Shown piece after piece: positions 16,370 through 24,754 of a stretch of 64,000 bases of DNA. The translations under genes were made by a program, and so were the position numbers. Origin of the DNA: an uncultured Duncaniella sp. (lineage in GTDB: Bacteria; Bacteroidota; Bacteroidia; Bacteroidales; Muribaculaceae). The notes beneath the pieces were generated by a model. The model worked only from the letters and a program-made list of their open reading frames with translations, was not told where the DNA came from and ran no database searches. The DNA lies in assembly GCF_910578445.1 (NCBI RefSeq), contig NZ_CAJTQC010000003.1, positions 62,001 to 126,000 of the forward strand, written 5' to 3'. Positions within the stretch are counted from its first letter, which is position 1, and each line of letters starts with the position of its first letter.

Positions 16370-18223
16370 ATGAGCAAAATAACCGCAACTCCTCTCGAAC
16401 TTCTTGCCCCTGCCCGTAATGCCGACATTGCCATTGCCGCTATAAGTGCCGGGGCAGATGCAGTCTATATAGGGGCATCGAGTCATGGTGCGCGTCATGC
16501 CGCGGCCAACTCGGTTGATGATATTGCCCGTGCAGTCGATTTTGCCCATAAGTTTAATGCAAAGATTTTTGCTACGGTCAATACGGTCATCTATGACAGC
16601 GAGCTTGCATCGGTCGAGCGGCTGATTCGTGAATTATACCGTGTAGGGGTCGATGCGCTTATCGTTCAGGACATGGCTGTCCTTCGCATGGATATTCCTC
16701 CGATTGAGTTGCATGCCAGCACGCAATGCGACATCCGCGATGTTGCCAAAGCCCGTTTTCTCGCCGATGTTGGTTTCTCCCGTCTTGTTCTCGCGCGTGA
16801 ACTCTCGCTGAAAGAAATATCAGAAATCCATGCTGCTGTCCCCGGAACTCCTCTTGAGGCTTTCATCCACGGTGCTCTTTGCGTCAGCTACAGTGGCGAT
16901 TGCCGTGCAAGTTTCGCTTCTACCGGCCGGAGTGCGAACAGGGGTGAATGTGCGCAAATCTGTCGCTTGCCTTTTGATCTTGTTGATTCTACGGGTCGAG
17001 CCATTGTCAGGGGTAAGCATCTGCTTTCATTGCGCGACCTCAACCGTTCGACGGCTATTCCTGACATGGTTCATGCCGGTGTCAGCTCTTTTAAAATCGA
17101 GGGCCGTCTGAAGGACGAGGTATATGTGAAGAATACGGTTGGTGCTTATAGCCGTATTCTCGACCGTTTTGTAAGTGAGAGTGACGGCCGGTATGTGCGT
17201 CAGTCGGCCGGTGCGGTACGTCTCGGTTTCAATCCATCGCTCGACAAAAGTTTCAACCGTGGGTTTACTCCTTATTTCCTTTCGGGGAAAGCTCCGGCCA
17301 AAGGAATGGCATCGATTTCTTCGCCTAAGGCTATAGGCCTTAAAGTTGGAGTAGTGACTGACTGCAAGCCAAAGGTCATCACTGCAAGGCTTAGCGAGAA
17401 TCTTGCCAATGGCGACGGACTTGGTTATTTTAATGCTGCCGGTCTGTTCAACGGTTTCCGTCTGAACAGGGTTGACGGTAACAGGCTTTTCCCTGCAACC
17501 CCTCAGTCGATTCCGGCCGGAACGGTGCTTTATCGCAACCGGGACAAGAGTTTTGATGACAGCATTGAGGCTGCCAAGACTTCGCGAACGCTCTCTGTTG
17601 ACATGGCTCTTCACGTTGTCGGGCCTGAGCTGATTTCGCTTGAGATGACCGACGAGCGCGGGTGTTCAGCCGCAGTGACAGCCTGCGTGCCGCCACTTGA
17701 TAATGCTGTAACTCCACAGGAAGCGCCCCGTCGCCGCATACTTGACAAACTTGGAGGCACGGCCTATCGTGCCGGGCGTATTGTCGACCTTGCAGGAAGC
17801 CTCTTTATCCCGGCATCCGTCCTGACAGCTTTACGGCGTGACTGTCTTGATGCTCTTGAGCGAGCTTCAAGAGCAACCTACCGCTACACCTACCGTTTGC
17901 CTGAGAAGTTTGACGTGCCTTTGCCCTATGGTGAGTCCCTGACCGTACATGACAATGTCGCAAACCGTCTTGCACGTGAGTTCTACATCTCACATGGCGC
18001 TAAGAATATAGTTCCTGCGATTGAAATAGCGAAAGGGCCATTGCGTGAAGCCGGAGAACCTGTCATGACCACACGCTATTGTCTGCGTCGAGAACTCGGG
18101 AAATGTCTGAAAGATGGAGGCGGTAAAGATTGGAAAGCTCCATTGACACTCGTCAGCGGACAGACGAGACTCAGGGTTGAGTTTGATTGCAAGGCATGCC
18201 GGATGAATTTATATAATGAATAA
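16370..18223 (+). CDS. Peptidase U32-family protein with DUF3656-like C-terminal region (RlhA-like)
   Basis: A 617-residue cytoplasmic protein. The N-terminal U32 domain shows LELLAPARNADIAIAAISAG, ADAVYIGA, FATVNTVIYD, IELHASTQCDI, and the cysteine-rich signature GALCVSYSGDCRASF with NRGECAQICRLPF. These cysteines probably bind an iron-sulfur cluster. The long C-terminal part (about 330-617), ending DCKACRMNLYNE, fits the DUF3656 extension found in the longer U32 proteins. In E. coli this long type (RlhA) is needed for a hydroxylation of 23S rRNA, and shorter ones (TrhP) act on tRNA. A role in RNA hydroxylation is therefore more likely than proteolysis, but is transferred from the family. 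It is transcribed alone and ends at a two-way terminator. Confidence 0.88.
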   Translation: MSKITATPLELLAPARNADIAIAAISAGADAVYIGASSHGARHAAANSVDDIARAVDFAHKFNAKIFATVNTVIYDSELASVERLIRELYRVGVDALIVQDMAVLRMDIPPIELHASTQCDIRDVAKARFLADVGFSRLVLARELSLKEISEIHAAVPGTPLEAFIHGALCVSYSGDCRASFASTGRSANRGECAQICRLPFDLVDSTGRAIVRGKHLLSLRDLNRSTAIPDMVHAGVSSFKIEGRLKDEVYVKNTVGAYSRILDRFVSESDGRYVRQSAGAVRLGFNPSLDKSFNRGFTPYFLSGKAPAKGMASISSPKAIGLKVGVVTDCKPKVITARLSENLANGDGLGYFNAAGLFNGFRLNRVDGNRLFPATPQSIPAGTVLYRNRDKSFDDSIEAAKTSRTLSVDMALHVVGPELISLEMTDERGCSAAVTACVPPLDNAVTPQEAPRRRILDKLGGTAYRAGRIVDLAGSLFIPASVLTALRRDCLDALERASRATYRYTYRLPEKFDVPLPYGESLTVHDNVANRLAREFYISHGAKNIVPAIEIAKGPLREAGEPVMTTRYCLRRELGKCLKDGGGKDWKAPLTLVSGQTRLRVEFDCKACRMNLYNE

Positions 18224-18276
18224 CATATCAGCACCCCGAAAGTCGTAAAAACAGACTTTCGGGGTGCTGATATGTT
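18222..18276. terminator. Bidirectional terminator between convergent genes
   Basis: Arms 18222-18244 and 18254-18276 are perfectly complementary over 23 bases with a 9-base loop. The hairpin lies between the U32 gene (plus) and the DUF486 gene (minus) and starts within the U32 stop codon region, so it can serve both. Confidence 0.9.
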
Positions 18277-18305
18277 TATGAGTTATTGTTTGAACAGTTC
18301 TGTGC

Positions 18306-18677
18306 TTATTCCATAAAGACGAGATAGACTGCTGCTACGAGGAGTCCGAACGCAAGGAAGTGGTTCCATTGCAAGGATTCACCTTTGAAAAGCACGATTG
18401 CAAACACAGAGAATACGAGTAGGGATATCACCTCCTGCATGACCTTTAGCTGTATCAGTGAAAACTGACCGCCGTTCTGAGTGAAGCCGTAGCGGTTTGC
18501 CGGAACCATAAAGCAATATTCAAGCAATGCTACTCCCCATGATGCCAGTATTATCCATATCAGGGGTGTATGTGAGGAGATGACCTTCATTTCAGAGAGT
18601 TTCAGCTGCCCGTACCAAGCGAGAGTCATGAAGATATTTGATACGACAAGTAGTCCGACCGTTAGCCATCCGTTCAT
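18306..18677 (-). CDS. DUF486 small multidrug-resistance-like membrane protein (DMT superfamily)
   Basis: A 123-residue protein with four hydrophobic segments (about 4-24, 35-56, 75-98, 101-121) and little else. The start MNGWLTVGLLVVSNIFMTLAWYGQLK, here given in two halves MNGWLTVGLLVVSNIF and MTLAWYGQLK, and a middle ASWGVALLEYCFMVPANR match the DUF486/DMT family. The transported substrate is unknown and members have no firm function. The gene follows the 5'-nucleotidase by 12 bases on the same strand and is probably cotranscribed with it. Confidence 0.85.
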   Translation of the reverse strand: MNGWLTVGLLVVSNIFMTLAWYGQLKLSEMKVISSHTPLIWIILASWGVALLEYCFMVPANRYGFTQNGGQFSLIQLKVMQEVISLLVFSVFAIVLFKGESLQWNHFLAFGLLVAAVYLVFME

Positions 18678-18689
18678 AATCCGATACTT

Positions 18690-20219
18690 TTAGAAGCTTC
18701 TCATTCGTTGTGTTTTGTCGGGATTGGCAAGGAGATTGTCGAGCTTCCCGGCTGCGATATAGTCGATAAGTATCTGATAGAGCACCTCAGGGCTACGCGA
18801 GATTATGACTCCGCGTTTCAGCGGTTCCATATAGTCATTTCCGGCAGCAAGGTAGTCAATGGTAGCAAGACGATATGTCTTGTCCGGGTTGATTGGCTTG
18901 CCGTCGATTGTGGCGCTGTTGATTTTTTTTGTAGCCGGGTCGTAGAGGACATTTACGTTTCCGCTCACGCCATTGCCGTCTTGTGCGGCCATGATGCCGA
19001 AATTTTCAAGAAGGTCGCTGCCTTTGATGTCCATGACAACGATTGAATTGTCGAACGGTGCGATGTCAATGACCTCGCCTTGAGTAATAGTCCCGGCAGC
19101 AAGACTGTTGCGGATTCCGCCCTTGTTCATAATGGAGAGGTCCACAGGTTTGCCACACAATTCCGAGCCGCGTGTTTTTACGAAGTCGCTCAGGAGGTTG
19201 AGCATTTCGCTTGACTTGCGCTCATATTCAAATGGCGATGAGCCGATTTCCTTTGAGCGCATTTCGGCAACTTGCTGGCGGTAGGGGGATATGATTTCCT
19301 CGATGGCCGGGTCTGTGCGGTCATCAAGTCGTTTGTCTACGGGGATTAAGCGTGCTTTCACCTGCTTGGTGTTGAGGTCAATGTCTATTTCTCCGAGATT
19401 CACGCCGCTTGAGCCGGTCTGCAATACTGAGATTGTGTCGCCGGCGGCATTCGCTATACGCCATGTCGGGACTCCGCTGCGGGTGTCGTTGGGATCGACG
19501 ACGGTGTGGGAGTGGCCACCTATTATAATGTCGATGTCGCGTGAATTGCGGGCGATGTCCGTATCGCTGTAGCCCGGTTCGTTGTCATAGCCAATATGTG
19601 TTACGGCTATAACCATGTCTGCGCCTTCGGCTTTAAGACGCGCAGCTTCTTCATTGGCAGCCTTGATGCCGTCGATATACTTGACTCCCTTATAGTTTTC
19701 TTCGCTGACGATTCCTGCAGGGTCAAGGTTGATTCCGATAAACCCGATGGTCTTGTCTCCGACCTTACGCATGACAGCGGGGACAAACATTCCGTCAAGC
19801 GCACTGCCTGTGAAATCGTAATTGGTGCTGAGGCGGTTGGCATTCAGCTGTTTCCATTCCTTGGCAAGCTGTTCCATTCCCTTGTCAAACTCATGGTTTC
19901 CGAGAATCTGGATGTCGTAGCCGAGTGCATTCATCAGTTTGCGCTCGACTTCGCCGCCGAATAGGGTGTAGTAGAGCGACCCCTGTACGGCATCGCCGGC
20001 ATCAATGAGCATTACATTCTCGTGTTCGCCGCTCACACTGTCAATCAGGACCTTGCGTCTGGCAACTCCGCCCATGTCATGGCGGTCAGGATCGATGGCA
20101 GAATGGGTGTCATTGGTATGGAGAATGACAAGATGGTCGCTATCCTTGTGACTTGCACAGCCACAAGTGAGCCATAGAGAGGCGACAGCTCCTATGATAA
20201 ACAGTTTGTTGAATTTCAT
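18690..20219 (-). CDS. 5'-nucleotidase/UshA-like metallophosphatase lipoprotein
   Basis: A 509-residue lipoprotein (Cys21 in TCGC). The N-terminal calcineurin-like domain has the metal motifs LHTNDTHSAIDPD, DAGDAVQG, GNHEFDKG, VTHIGYD and IIGGHSHT. The C-terminal 5'-nucleotidase domain (about 320-490) has NKGGIRNSL and DIAPFDNSIVVMD. Family members hydrolyse nucleotides or UDP-sugars in the periplasm for salvage. The protein is anchored in a membrane rather than free as in E. coli UshA. The order with a DMT-type membrane protein 12 bases downstream may reflect uptake of the products, which is only a guess. Confidence 0.93.
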   Translation of the reverse strand: MKFNKLFIIGAVASLWLTCGCASHKDSDHLVILHTNDTHSAIDPDRHDMGGVARRKVLIDSVSGEHENVMLIDAGDAVQGSLYYTLFGGEVERKLMNALGYDIQILGNHEFDKGMEQLAKEWKQLNANRLSTNYDFTGSALDGMFVPAVMRKVGDKTIGFIGINLDPAGIVSEENYKGVKYIDGIKAANEEAARLKAEGADMVIAVTHIGYDNEPGYSDTDIARNSRDIDIIIGGHSHTVVDPNDTRSGVPTWRIANAAGDTISVLQTGSSGVNLGEIDIDLNTKQVKARLIPVDKRLDDRTDPAIEEIISPYRQQVAEMRSKEIGSSPFEYERKSSEMLNLLSDFVKTRGSELCGKPVDLSIMNKGGIRNSLAAGTITQGEVIDIAPFDNSIVVMDIKGSDLLENFGIMAAQDGNGVSGNVNVLYDPATKKINSATIDGKPINPDKTYRLATIDYLAAGNDYMEPLKRGVIISRSPEVLYQILIDYIAAGKLDNLLANPDKTQRMRSF

Positions 20220-20246
20220 ATTCGGACAAAAAATAGTTAGTCTCTA

Positions 20247-20254
20247 CAAAATTA
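20247..20254 (-). promoter_or_regulatory. Possible -7 element of the 5'-nucleotidase gene
   Basis: On the minus strand the bases read TAATTTTG, a match to TAnnTTTG, 28 bases before the start codon. No clear TTTG is seen at the -33 distance. Confidence 0.3.
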
Positions 20255-20435
20255 ATAATTAATCTTCGAATAAAGTTCATTTAAACCATACATATTTAAT
20301 GCCTTATAAATAGGTAGAGGTTACGGATGAGAAACAGACGTGAAAGATTTTTATTTTAAGACAGATTGCATTTACATATCTTCCGACATATAAATGTATA
20401 AGACAAAAGACTCAGCCAGTGTGAACCGTTTGCTT

Positions 20436-20747
20436 TCATTCTGCATTGTCAATTTCATCAGCGTGTGCGATAAGTCGTTTTGCAATATCACGAAAAGCTT
20501 CCGCTAATTGATGAGATTCTTCAGGGGAAAAACTGCGTTCCTTGTCACATACGGTCACCCCATGCAGTTTCTGTGAAAACCATCCATGCGTCTTCCTGAA
20601 GTATTGCTTTGCAAGTGCAGTCTTGTTAATCAATCCTTCCAAATCAAGAAATGCGGTAAATATTGCACCTTCCTTAAAAAGAAGGGTTTCGTCTCTGTGT
20701 TTTTCCGCTAATTCTGGGTTGTAAAATTTCCGTTTACCTAAATACAT
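20436..20747 (-). CDS. Small DUF5053-like protein of unknown function
   Basis: A 103-residue protein with no signal peptide or membrane segment. The middle part, LINKTALAKQYFRKTHGWFS followed by QKLHGVTVCDKERSFSPEE, resembles a small Bacteroidetes family (DUF5053) in which a helix-turn-helix-like segment for starting and pausing is suggested by the ALAKQYF...WFSQKL spacing. Function is unknown; DNA binding is possible because WFSQKL is reminiscent of HTH recognition helices. The gene stands alone, is richer in AT than its neighbours, and has a very good Bacteroidetes promoter 45 bases upstream. It may be a mobile single gene. Confidence 0.65.
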   Translation of the reverse strand: MYLGKRKFYNPELAEKHRDETLLFKEGAIFTAFLDLEGLINKTALAKQYFRKTHGWFSQKLHGVTVCDKERSFSPEESHQLAEAFRDIAKRLIAHADEIDNAE

Positions 20748-20791
20748 GTTTTTGTAAATTGCTAAGAGGATAAATTATTAATAGAATACTA

Positions 20792-20822
20792 CAAAGGTAG
20801 TAATAAAGTTATTAATAACAAA
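20792..20822 (-). promoter_or_regulatory. Consensus Bacteroidetes promoter of the DUF5053-like gene
   Basis: Read on the minus strand, TTTG (20819-20822) is followed after 19 bases by TACCTTTG (20792-20799). This fits the -33/-7 consensus and its usual spacing exactly. The start codon is 45 bases downstream. Confidence 0.8.
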
Positions 20823-20928
20823 TGTTAGATAGATGAAAATTTTATGTTATATGATACAAAAAACACGCCAATCAGATGGCTGATATCTGTTTTCGGCCAA
20901 AGATATTCATGTTTGACTGAAAATTGAG

Positions 20929-20988
20929 AAAATGAACACTGCATGATAGCGCCTTTAGACAGAAACGCTATCATGCAGTGTTCATTTT
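20929..20988. terminator. Terminator downstream of queE
   Basis: Arms 20929-20951 and 20966-20988 are perfectly complementary over 23 bases around a 14-base loop. It lies 19 bases after the queE stop on the minus strand. T-rich sequence flanks the stem in both directions, so it may also stop transcripts from the other side. Confidence 0.88.
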
Positions 20989-21006
20989 ATTTTTTTCAAT
21001 ATTATT

Positions 21007-21588
21007 TTACTGAATATCGATAAGTTTGTGGGTCTGGAGTGAGAGCCGCCAGTGGGGATGGGCGAGTATATAGGCTACGGTATCGGCTGTGTTCGAGCCA
21101 CCTTCGTAGCGAGGTGAGCTGCATGGCTGGAGAAAGTAGTGCATTGCAGGCAGAGCGTTGGCAAGGGCCTCGACATCCTGTCCTTCGTAGACGACTTTGA
21201 GTTCGTCGATGGTGCGCAGTTTGACCTCGCACTCACCGATGGCATTACCTTTGGGCGAGCATGTCACCCAGTCGATTCCTTCGGGAAGGCGACGAGTGCC
21301 GTTGGTCTCGATCTGGATGAAAAAGCCTTCGTCGTGGAGCATGTCGATGAGCATAGTGTCAAGCTGTAGCGAAGGTTCTCCACCTGTGATGACAATGTGG
21401 CGTGACGGATATGACTTCACTTTCTCAACAATGTCGGCAGGCGACATGAGGGTAAATTCCTCGTGGCGCGTGTCGCAGAATCCACATTTTAGATTGCAGC
21501 CGCTGAAGCGCAGAAACACCGCCGGAGTCCCGGTGAAATATCCTTCGCCCTGAAGTGAATAGAAAATTTCGTTGATGCGATAGCTCAT
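21007..21588 (-). CDS. queE: 7-carboxy-7-deazaguanine synthase
   Basis: A 193-residue radical-SAM enzyme of the queuosine pathway. The cluster motif is FSGCNLKCGFCDTRH with Cys31, Cys35 and Cys38. MSYRINEIFYSLQGEGYFTG at the start and HIVITGGEPSLQLD, the SAM-binding GGE motif, are typical of QueE. It turns 6-carboxy-tetrahydropterin into 7-carboxy-7-deazaguanine. The preceding gene, 29 bases upstream, is queD, which makes that substrate, so the pair is functionally consistent. QueC and QueF are not in the window. A strong terminator follows. Confidence 0.95.
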   Translation of the reverse strand: MSYRINEIFYSLQGEGYFTGTPAVFLRFSGCNLKCGFCDTRHEEFTLMSPADIVEKVKSYPSRHIVITGGEPSLQLDTMLIDMLHDEGFFIQIETNGTRRLPEGIDWVTCSPKGNAIGECEVKLRTIDELKVVYEGQDVEALANALPAMHYFLQPCSSPRYEGGSNTADTVAYILAHPHWRLSLQTHKLIDIQ

Positions 21589-21617
21589 GATTGATTGCGA
21601 TTTTTCACTTATAACAG

Positions 21618-21950
21618 TCAGTCGACTTCATAGCTTGCGGTATTACCCTCGCTTTCCTGCACATCGACACGGTAGCAATTCGGAATCTGTTCGCATATCC
21701 AGCGGGCGATGTTTTCGGCTGTCGGATTGAAGGGTAGCAGTTCGTTGAAATTACCGTGGTCGAGATAGGATGTGATACGCTCCTTTATATGGCTGAAATC
21801 GACAACCATCCCGTCGGCGTTGAGTTCGCGCGAACGGCAATGGACGGTCACAATCCAGTTGTGGCCGTGGAGACGCGAGCATTTGCTCTCGTATGAAAGT
21901 TGCAGGCTGTGACAGCCGGCAAGTTCAAATCGTTTGGTTATATAGTACAT
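21618..21950 (-). CDS. queD: 6-carboxy-tetrahydropterin synthase
   Basis: A 110-residue PTPS/QueD-family protein. The zinc and active-site motifs are visible: FELAGCHSLQLSYESKC with the first His, RLHGHNWIVTV with two His, MVVDFSHIKE, and a C-terminal VDVQESEGNTASYEV with the conserved Glu. QueD converts 7,8-dihydroneopterin triphosphate to 6-carboxy-tetrahydropterin for queuosine. It lies 13 bases after the CCA-adding enzyme gene and directly before queE on the same strand. Confidence 0.95.
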   Translation of the reverse strand: MYYITKRFELAGCHSLQLSYESKCSRLHGHNWIVTVHCRSRELNADGMVVDFSHIKERITSYLDHGNFNELLPFNPTAENIARWICEQIPNCYRVDVQESEGNTASYEVD

Positions 21951-21963
21951 TGGTCAGTCGTGA

Positions 21964-23433
21964 TTAGTTGTCATTTGTCTTGTCAGGCTCTTTTGAGGCC
22001 GGACTGGCGCTCAAGGGATAGAGTCCATGTTCGGCGGCGACCTTTAGCATCAGGGCGTGGGCCTCGTCATAGTCATTGTGGATGATTCCGTCGAGTATGG
22101 CGTTTTTTATGGCGCTCTTGATAGCCCCGATTACCGGGCCTCCGGTGATGCCGAACGTCTCCATGATTTCATTGCCGTCGACCGGCGGTTTGAAATTGCG
22201 GATGTGGTCGCGCTCGTTAAGGTCGATCATCTTGTGGCGGACAAGAGTGAAATTCTCAAGAATGCGGCGGACTTTTTCCTGATTCTTTGATGTGATGTCG
22301 GCTTCACAAAGGGTCATGAGATCCTCAAGGTCGTCGCCGGCATCATGGATGAGACGACGGACGGCCGAGTCGGTCACCTCGTCCTCCACCAAGGCTATCG
22401 GGCGCATGTGGAGCTCGACGAGTTTGGCCACATATTTCATTTTAGTGTCCTGAGGCAATCGCATGCGGCGGAAAATCCTCGGGACCATTTTTGCTCCGAT
22501 GAAATTATGGTTGTGGAAAGTCCATCCGAGCTTGTCGTCCCAGCGTTTTGTGACTGGCTTTGCGATGTCGTGCATAAGCGCGCCCCAGCGCAGCCAGACA
22601 TTGTCGCTCTTTTCGGCCACGTTGTCAAGGACGGCGAGTGTGTGATAGAAATTATCCTTATGTCCGCGTCCCTTGACGACATCCACGCCCTTCATGGCAG
22701 CAAGTTCCGGGAAAATCAGTGCGAGCAATCCTGATTTGAGCAGCAGATCCCATCCGGTCGAGGGGCGTGGCGAGCGCATGATTTTCATAAGTTCGTCGAC
22801 TATGCGCTCGTGTGAAATGATTTTTATCCGCTGTGCGTTGCGTCTGATGGCCTCGAATGTCTCGGGAAATATGGTGAAGTTGAGCTGAGTGGCAAAACGG
22901 ATGGCGCGCATCATGCGTAGCGGATCGTCGCTGAATGTCACGTCCGGGTCGAGCGGAGTGCGCAGGATACGTCTCTCCATGTCGCCGAGTCCGTCAAACA
23001 TATCGATAAGTTCGCCGAATCCGTTGCGGTTGATGCGTATGGCAAGGGCGTTTACCGTAAAGTCGCGCCGGGAAAGATCTTCTTCAAGAGTGCCGTCCTC
23101 GACCACAGGTTTGCGCGAATTGCGGTCGTATGATTCACGGCGCGCGCCGACGAATTCAAGTTCGATGTCACGACGCTTCACCTGTGCAGTCCCGAAATTG
23201 CGGAATACGCTCAGGTGGGTTCCTTTGCCGAGATTTTCAGCGACTATTTCGGCGAGTTCGATTCCACTCCCCACGGTGACAAAATCAATGTCTTTCGACG
23301 GACGTTCAAGGAAGAGGTCGCGCACGCATCCGCCCACTGCATAACATGGGCGGTTTATTGAATCTGCTGCATCACCGATGGTGTGGAAAAGCGGTTTGTC
23401 AAGCTGTGTTACTACTTTGTCTAATGACTGCAT
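21964..23433 (-). CDS. cca: CCA tRNA nucleotidyltransferase with HD domain
   Basis: A 489-residue class II nucleotidyltransferase. The head domain shows PCYAVGGCVRDLFLERPSKD with the GG and DIDFVTVG metal-binding motif; further on are LSRRDFTVNALAIR, SDDPLRMMRAIRFATQL and an HD domain with LMHDIAKPVTKRW and FHNHNFIGAKM. It adds or repairs the CCA end of tRNA; the HD domain may have phosphohydrolase activity. The frame is open 38 codons further upstream, but that part overlaps the preceding gene and is not conserved-looking, so I chose the ATG at 23433 (MQSLDKVVTQLDKPLFH). Confidence 0.93.
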   Translation of the reverse strand: MQSLDKVVTQLDKPLFHTIGDAADSINRPCYAVGGCVRDLFLERPSKDIDFVTVGSGIELAEIVAENLGKGTHLSVFRNFGTAQVKRRDIELEFVGARRESYDRNSRKPVVEDGTLEEDLSRRDFTVNALAIRINRNGFGELIDMFDGLGDMERRILRTPLDPDVTFSDDPLRMMRAIRFATQLNFTIFPETFEAIRRNAQRIKIISHERIVDELMKIMRSPRPSTGWDLLLKSGLLALIFPELAAMKGVDVVKGRGHKDNFYHTLAVLDNVAEKSDNVWLRWGALMHDIAKPVTKRWDDKLGWTFHNHNFIGAKMVPRIFRRMRLPQDTKMKYVAKLVELHMRPIALVEDEVTDSAVRRLIHDAGDDLEDLMTLCEADITSKNQEKVRRILENFTLVRHKMIDLNERDHIRNFKPPVDGNEIMETFGITGGPVIGAIKSAIKNAILDGIIHNDYDEAHALMLKVAAEHGLYPLSASPASKEPDKTNDN

Positions 23434-23501
23434 CTCTGTTGTTATGGTATTTAATGGCCGTGATGATTGCCGGACAGGTGTCGGATGGCGCTTTCCGCGG
23501 T

Positions 23502-24692
23502 CTAAACGTCGAAATAAGAAATCTCCTCTGGCGCAGGTGTGAGGCACTCTATGTGGTCGGCATGGACCGCATATGTGTTTTCGATACCGACAGCCCCGGT
23601 GTGGGGGATGACGAATTTCGGTTCGAGAGCTATGACATTGCCTTCGGCTATAATGTCGCGGCTGCGTGGCGCGATGACCGGGGTCTCATTGATTTCGATG
23701 CCTACTCCATGACCGATGAAACCGGCATGCTGCCTGTGGCCCATGTAGTAAGATGATAGTCCGCGTTCCTTTACCATTTCCTCGGCTTTTGCATAGAGAT
23801 CCTTGGCAAGAGCGCCGGGACGCATCATGTCGCAGAGCGTATGGTGGATGTCGATGGAGCATTTATGGGCTTCGATGGCAAGCGGTGAAATCTCGCCTAA
23901 TGCAAAAACGCGGGTCATGTCGGTCATGTATCCGTTGAAATTGCCGTTCATATCGACCATGACGGTGCAGCCCGGCTTTATGGGTGTGCCGCATGCTCCG
24001 ACCGGAAGTGACGGGTCGAGGCCTGCTCCTCCCATGGCAAAATCGTAGGGGGAAGGCGCATCGGCATTGTCGCCGACAAGCACATTGCCCATGTGAAGTT
24101 CCATTGAGTCACCGCTGATGCGGAATTGACCGAGACAGCCTTCGAGACGGCTGACGCGCTCGATTTCGACCTGTAGTTCCATGTCGGTCATCCCGGCCTG
24201 AAAGAGGTGCGGGATGCGGCTGTAGACGTGGACATGCTTGATGCCCGAACGGCGTATCTTGTCAATCTGTGCGGCAGTTTTCACCGCACGAGCACGACGC
24301 ATCACTGCCGATGCGTTTTTCAGTTCGCTTTCAGGAAAAATGTTTTTGAGGCGGACGGCTGAGGAATAGGGGAGCACGTCGAGCTCGAGCCCGATGGCTT
24401 CAGGGACATTTAGCCCGATTGACGAAGCTATCTCCTCAGGTTTGCGTATGTAGACCACACCGTCGCCTTCAAGCGCCACCGGACGGCGGATGAAGAACAT
24501 CACCGGGCCTTCGAGCGGAATGTAGATATAGCCGTCAAATACACGGCCCGTTACATAATATTTGTTGGCATTATCAGAGATGAGCAGAGCCGGGATGCCC
24601 GGTTCTGCCATCTGAGATTTTATATGGTCGATGCGGCGCTTGAACTCGTCGCGGTCAATTAACATTAGCTTGTGCTGGTCAACTGGTTGCAT
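23502..24692 (-). CDS. M24-family aminopeptidase (Xaa-Pro type)
   Basis: A 396-residue cytoplasmic metallopeptidase with an N-terminal creatinase-like domain (about 1-150, with LLISDNANKYYVTGRVFDGY) and a C-terminal pita-bread domain. Metal ligands lie in VDMNGNFNGYMTDMTRVFAL (two Asp), HAGFIGHGVGIEINE (His), and the late Glu residues in IALEPKF and VGIENTY. M24 proteins of this layout remove N-terminal residues next to proline. It is the first of four same-strand genes with cca, queD and queE, spaced 68, 13 and 29 bases. Confidence 0.9.
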   Translation of the reverse strand: MQPVDQHKLMLIDRDEFKRRIDHIKSQMAEPGIPALLISDNANKYYVTGRVFDGYIYIPLEGPVMFFIRRPVALEGDGVVYIRKPEEIASSIGLNVPEAIGLELDVLPYSSAVRLKNIFPESELKNASAVMRRARAVKTAAQIDKIRRSGIKHVHVYSRIPHLFQAGMTDMELQVEIERVSRLEGCLGQFRISGDSMELHMGNVLVGDNADAPSPYDFAMGGAGLDPSLPVGACGTPIKPGCTVMVDMNGNFNGYMTDMTRVFALGEISPLAIEAHKCSIDIHHTLCDMMRPGALAKDLYAKAEEMVKERGLSSYYMGHRQHAGFIGHGVGIEINETPVIAPRSRDIIAEGNVIALEPKFVIPHTGAVGIENTYAVHADHIECLTPAPEEISYFDV

Positions 24693-24754
24693 CGTATGTT
24701 GGTGAATTAAAACAGTTTGTCGGAATTTATAAAAGATATTGATTGCCGTGGGGT

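Noticed and set aside
23434..23547. N-terminal 38-codon extension of cca
   Set aside because: It overlaps the coding end of the M24 peptidase gene and carries no conserved residues; ATG 23433 gives a normal start.
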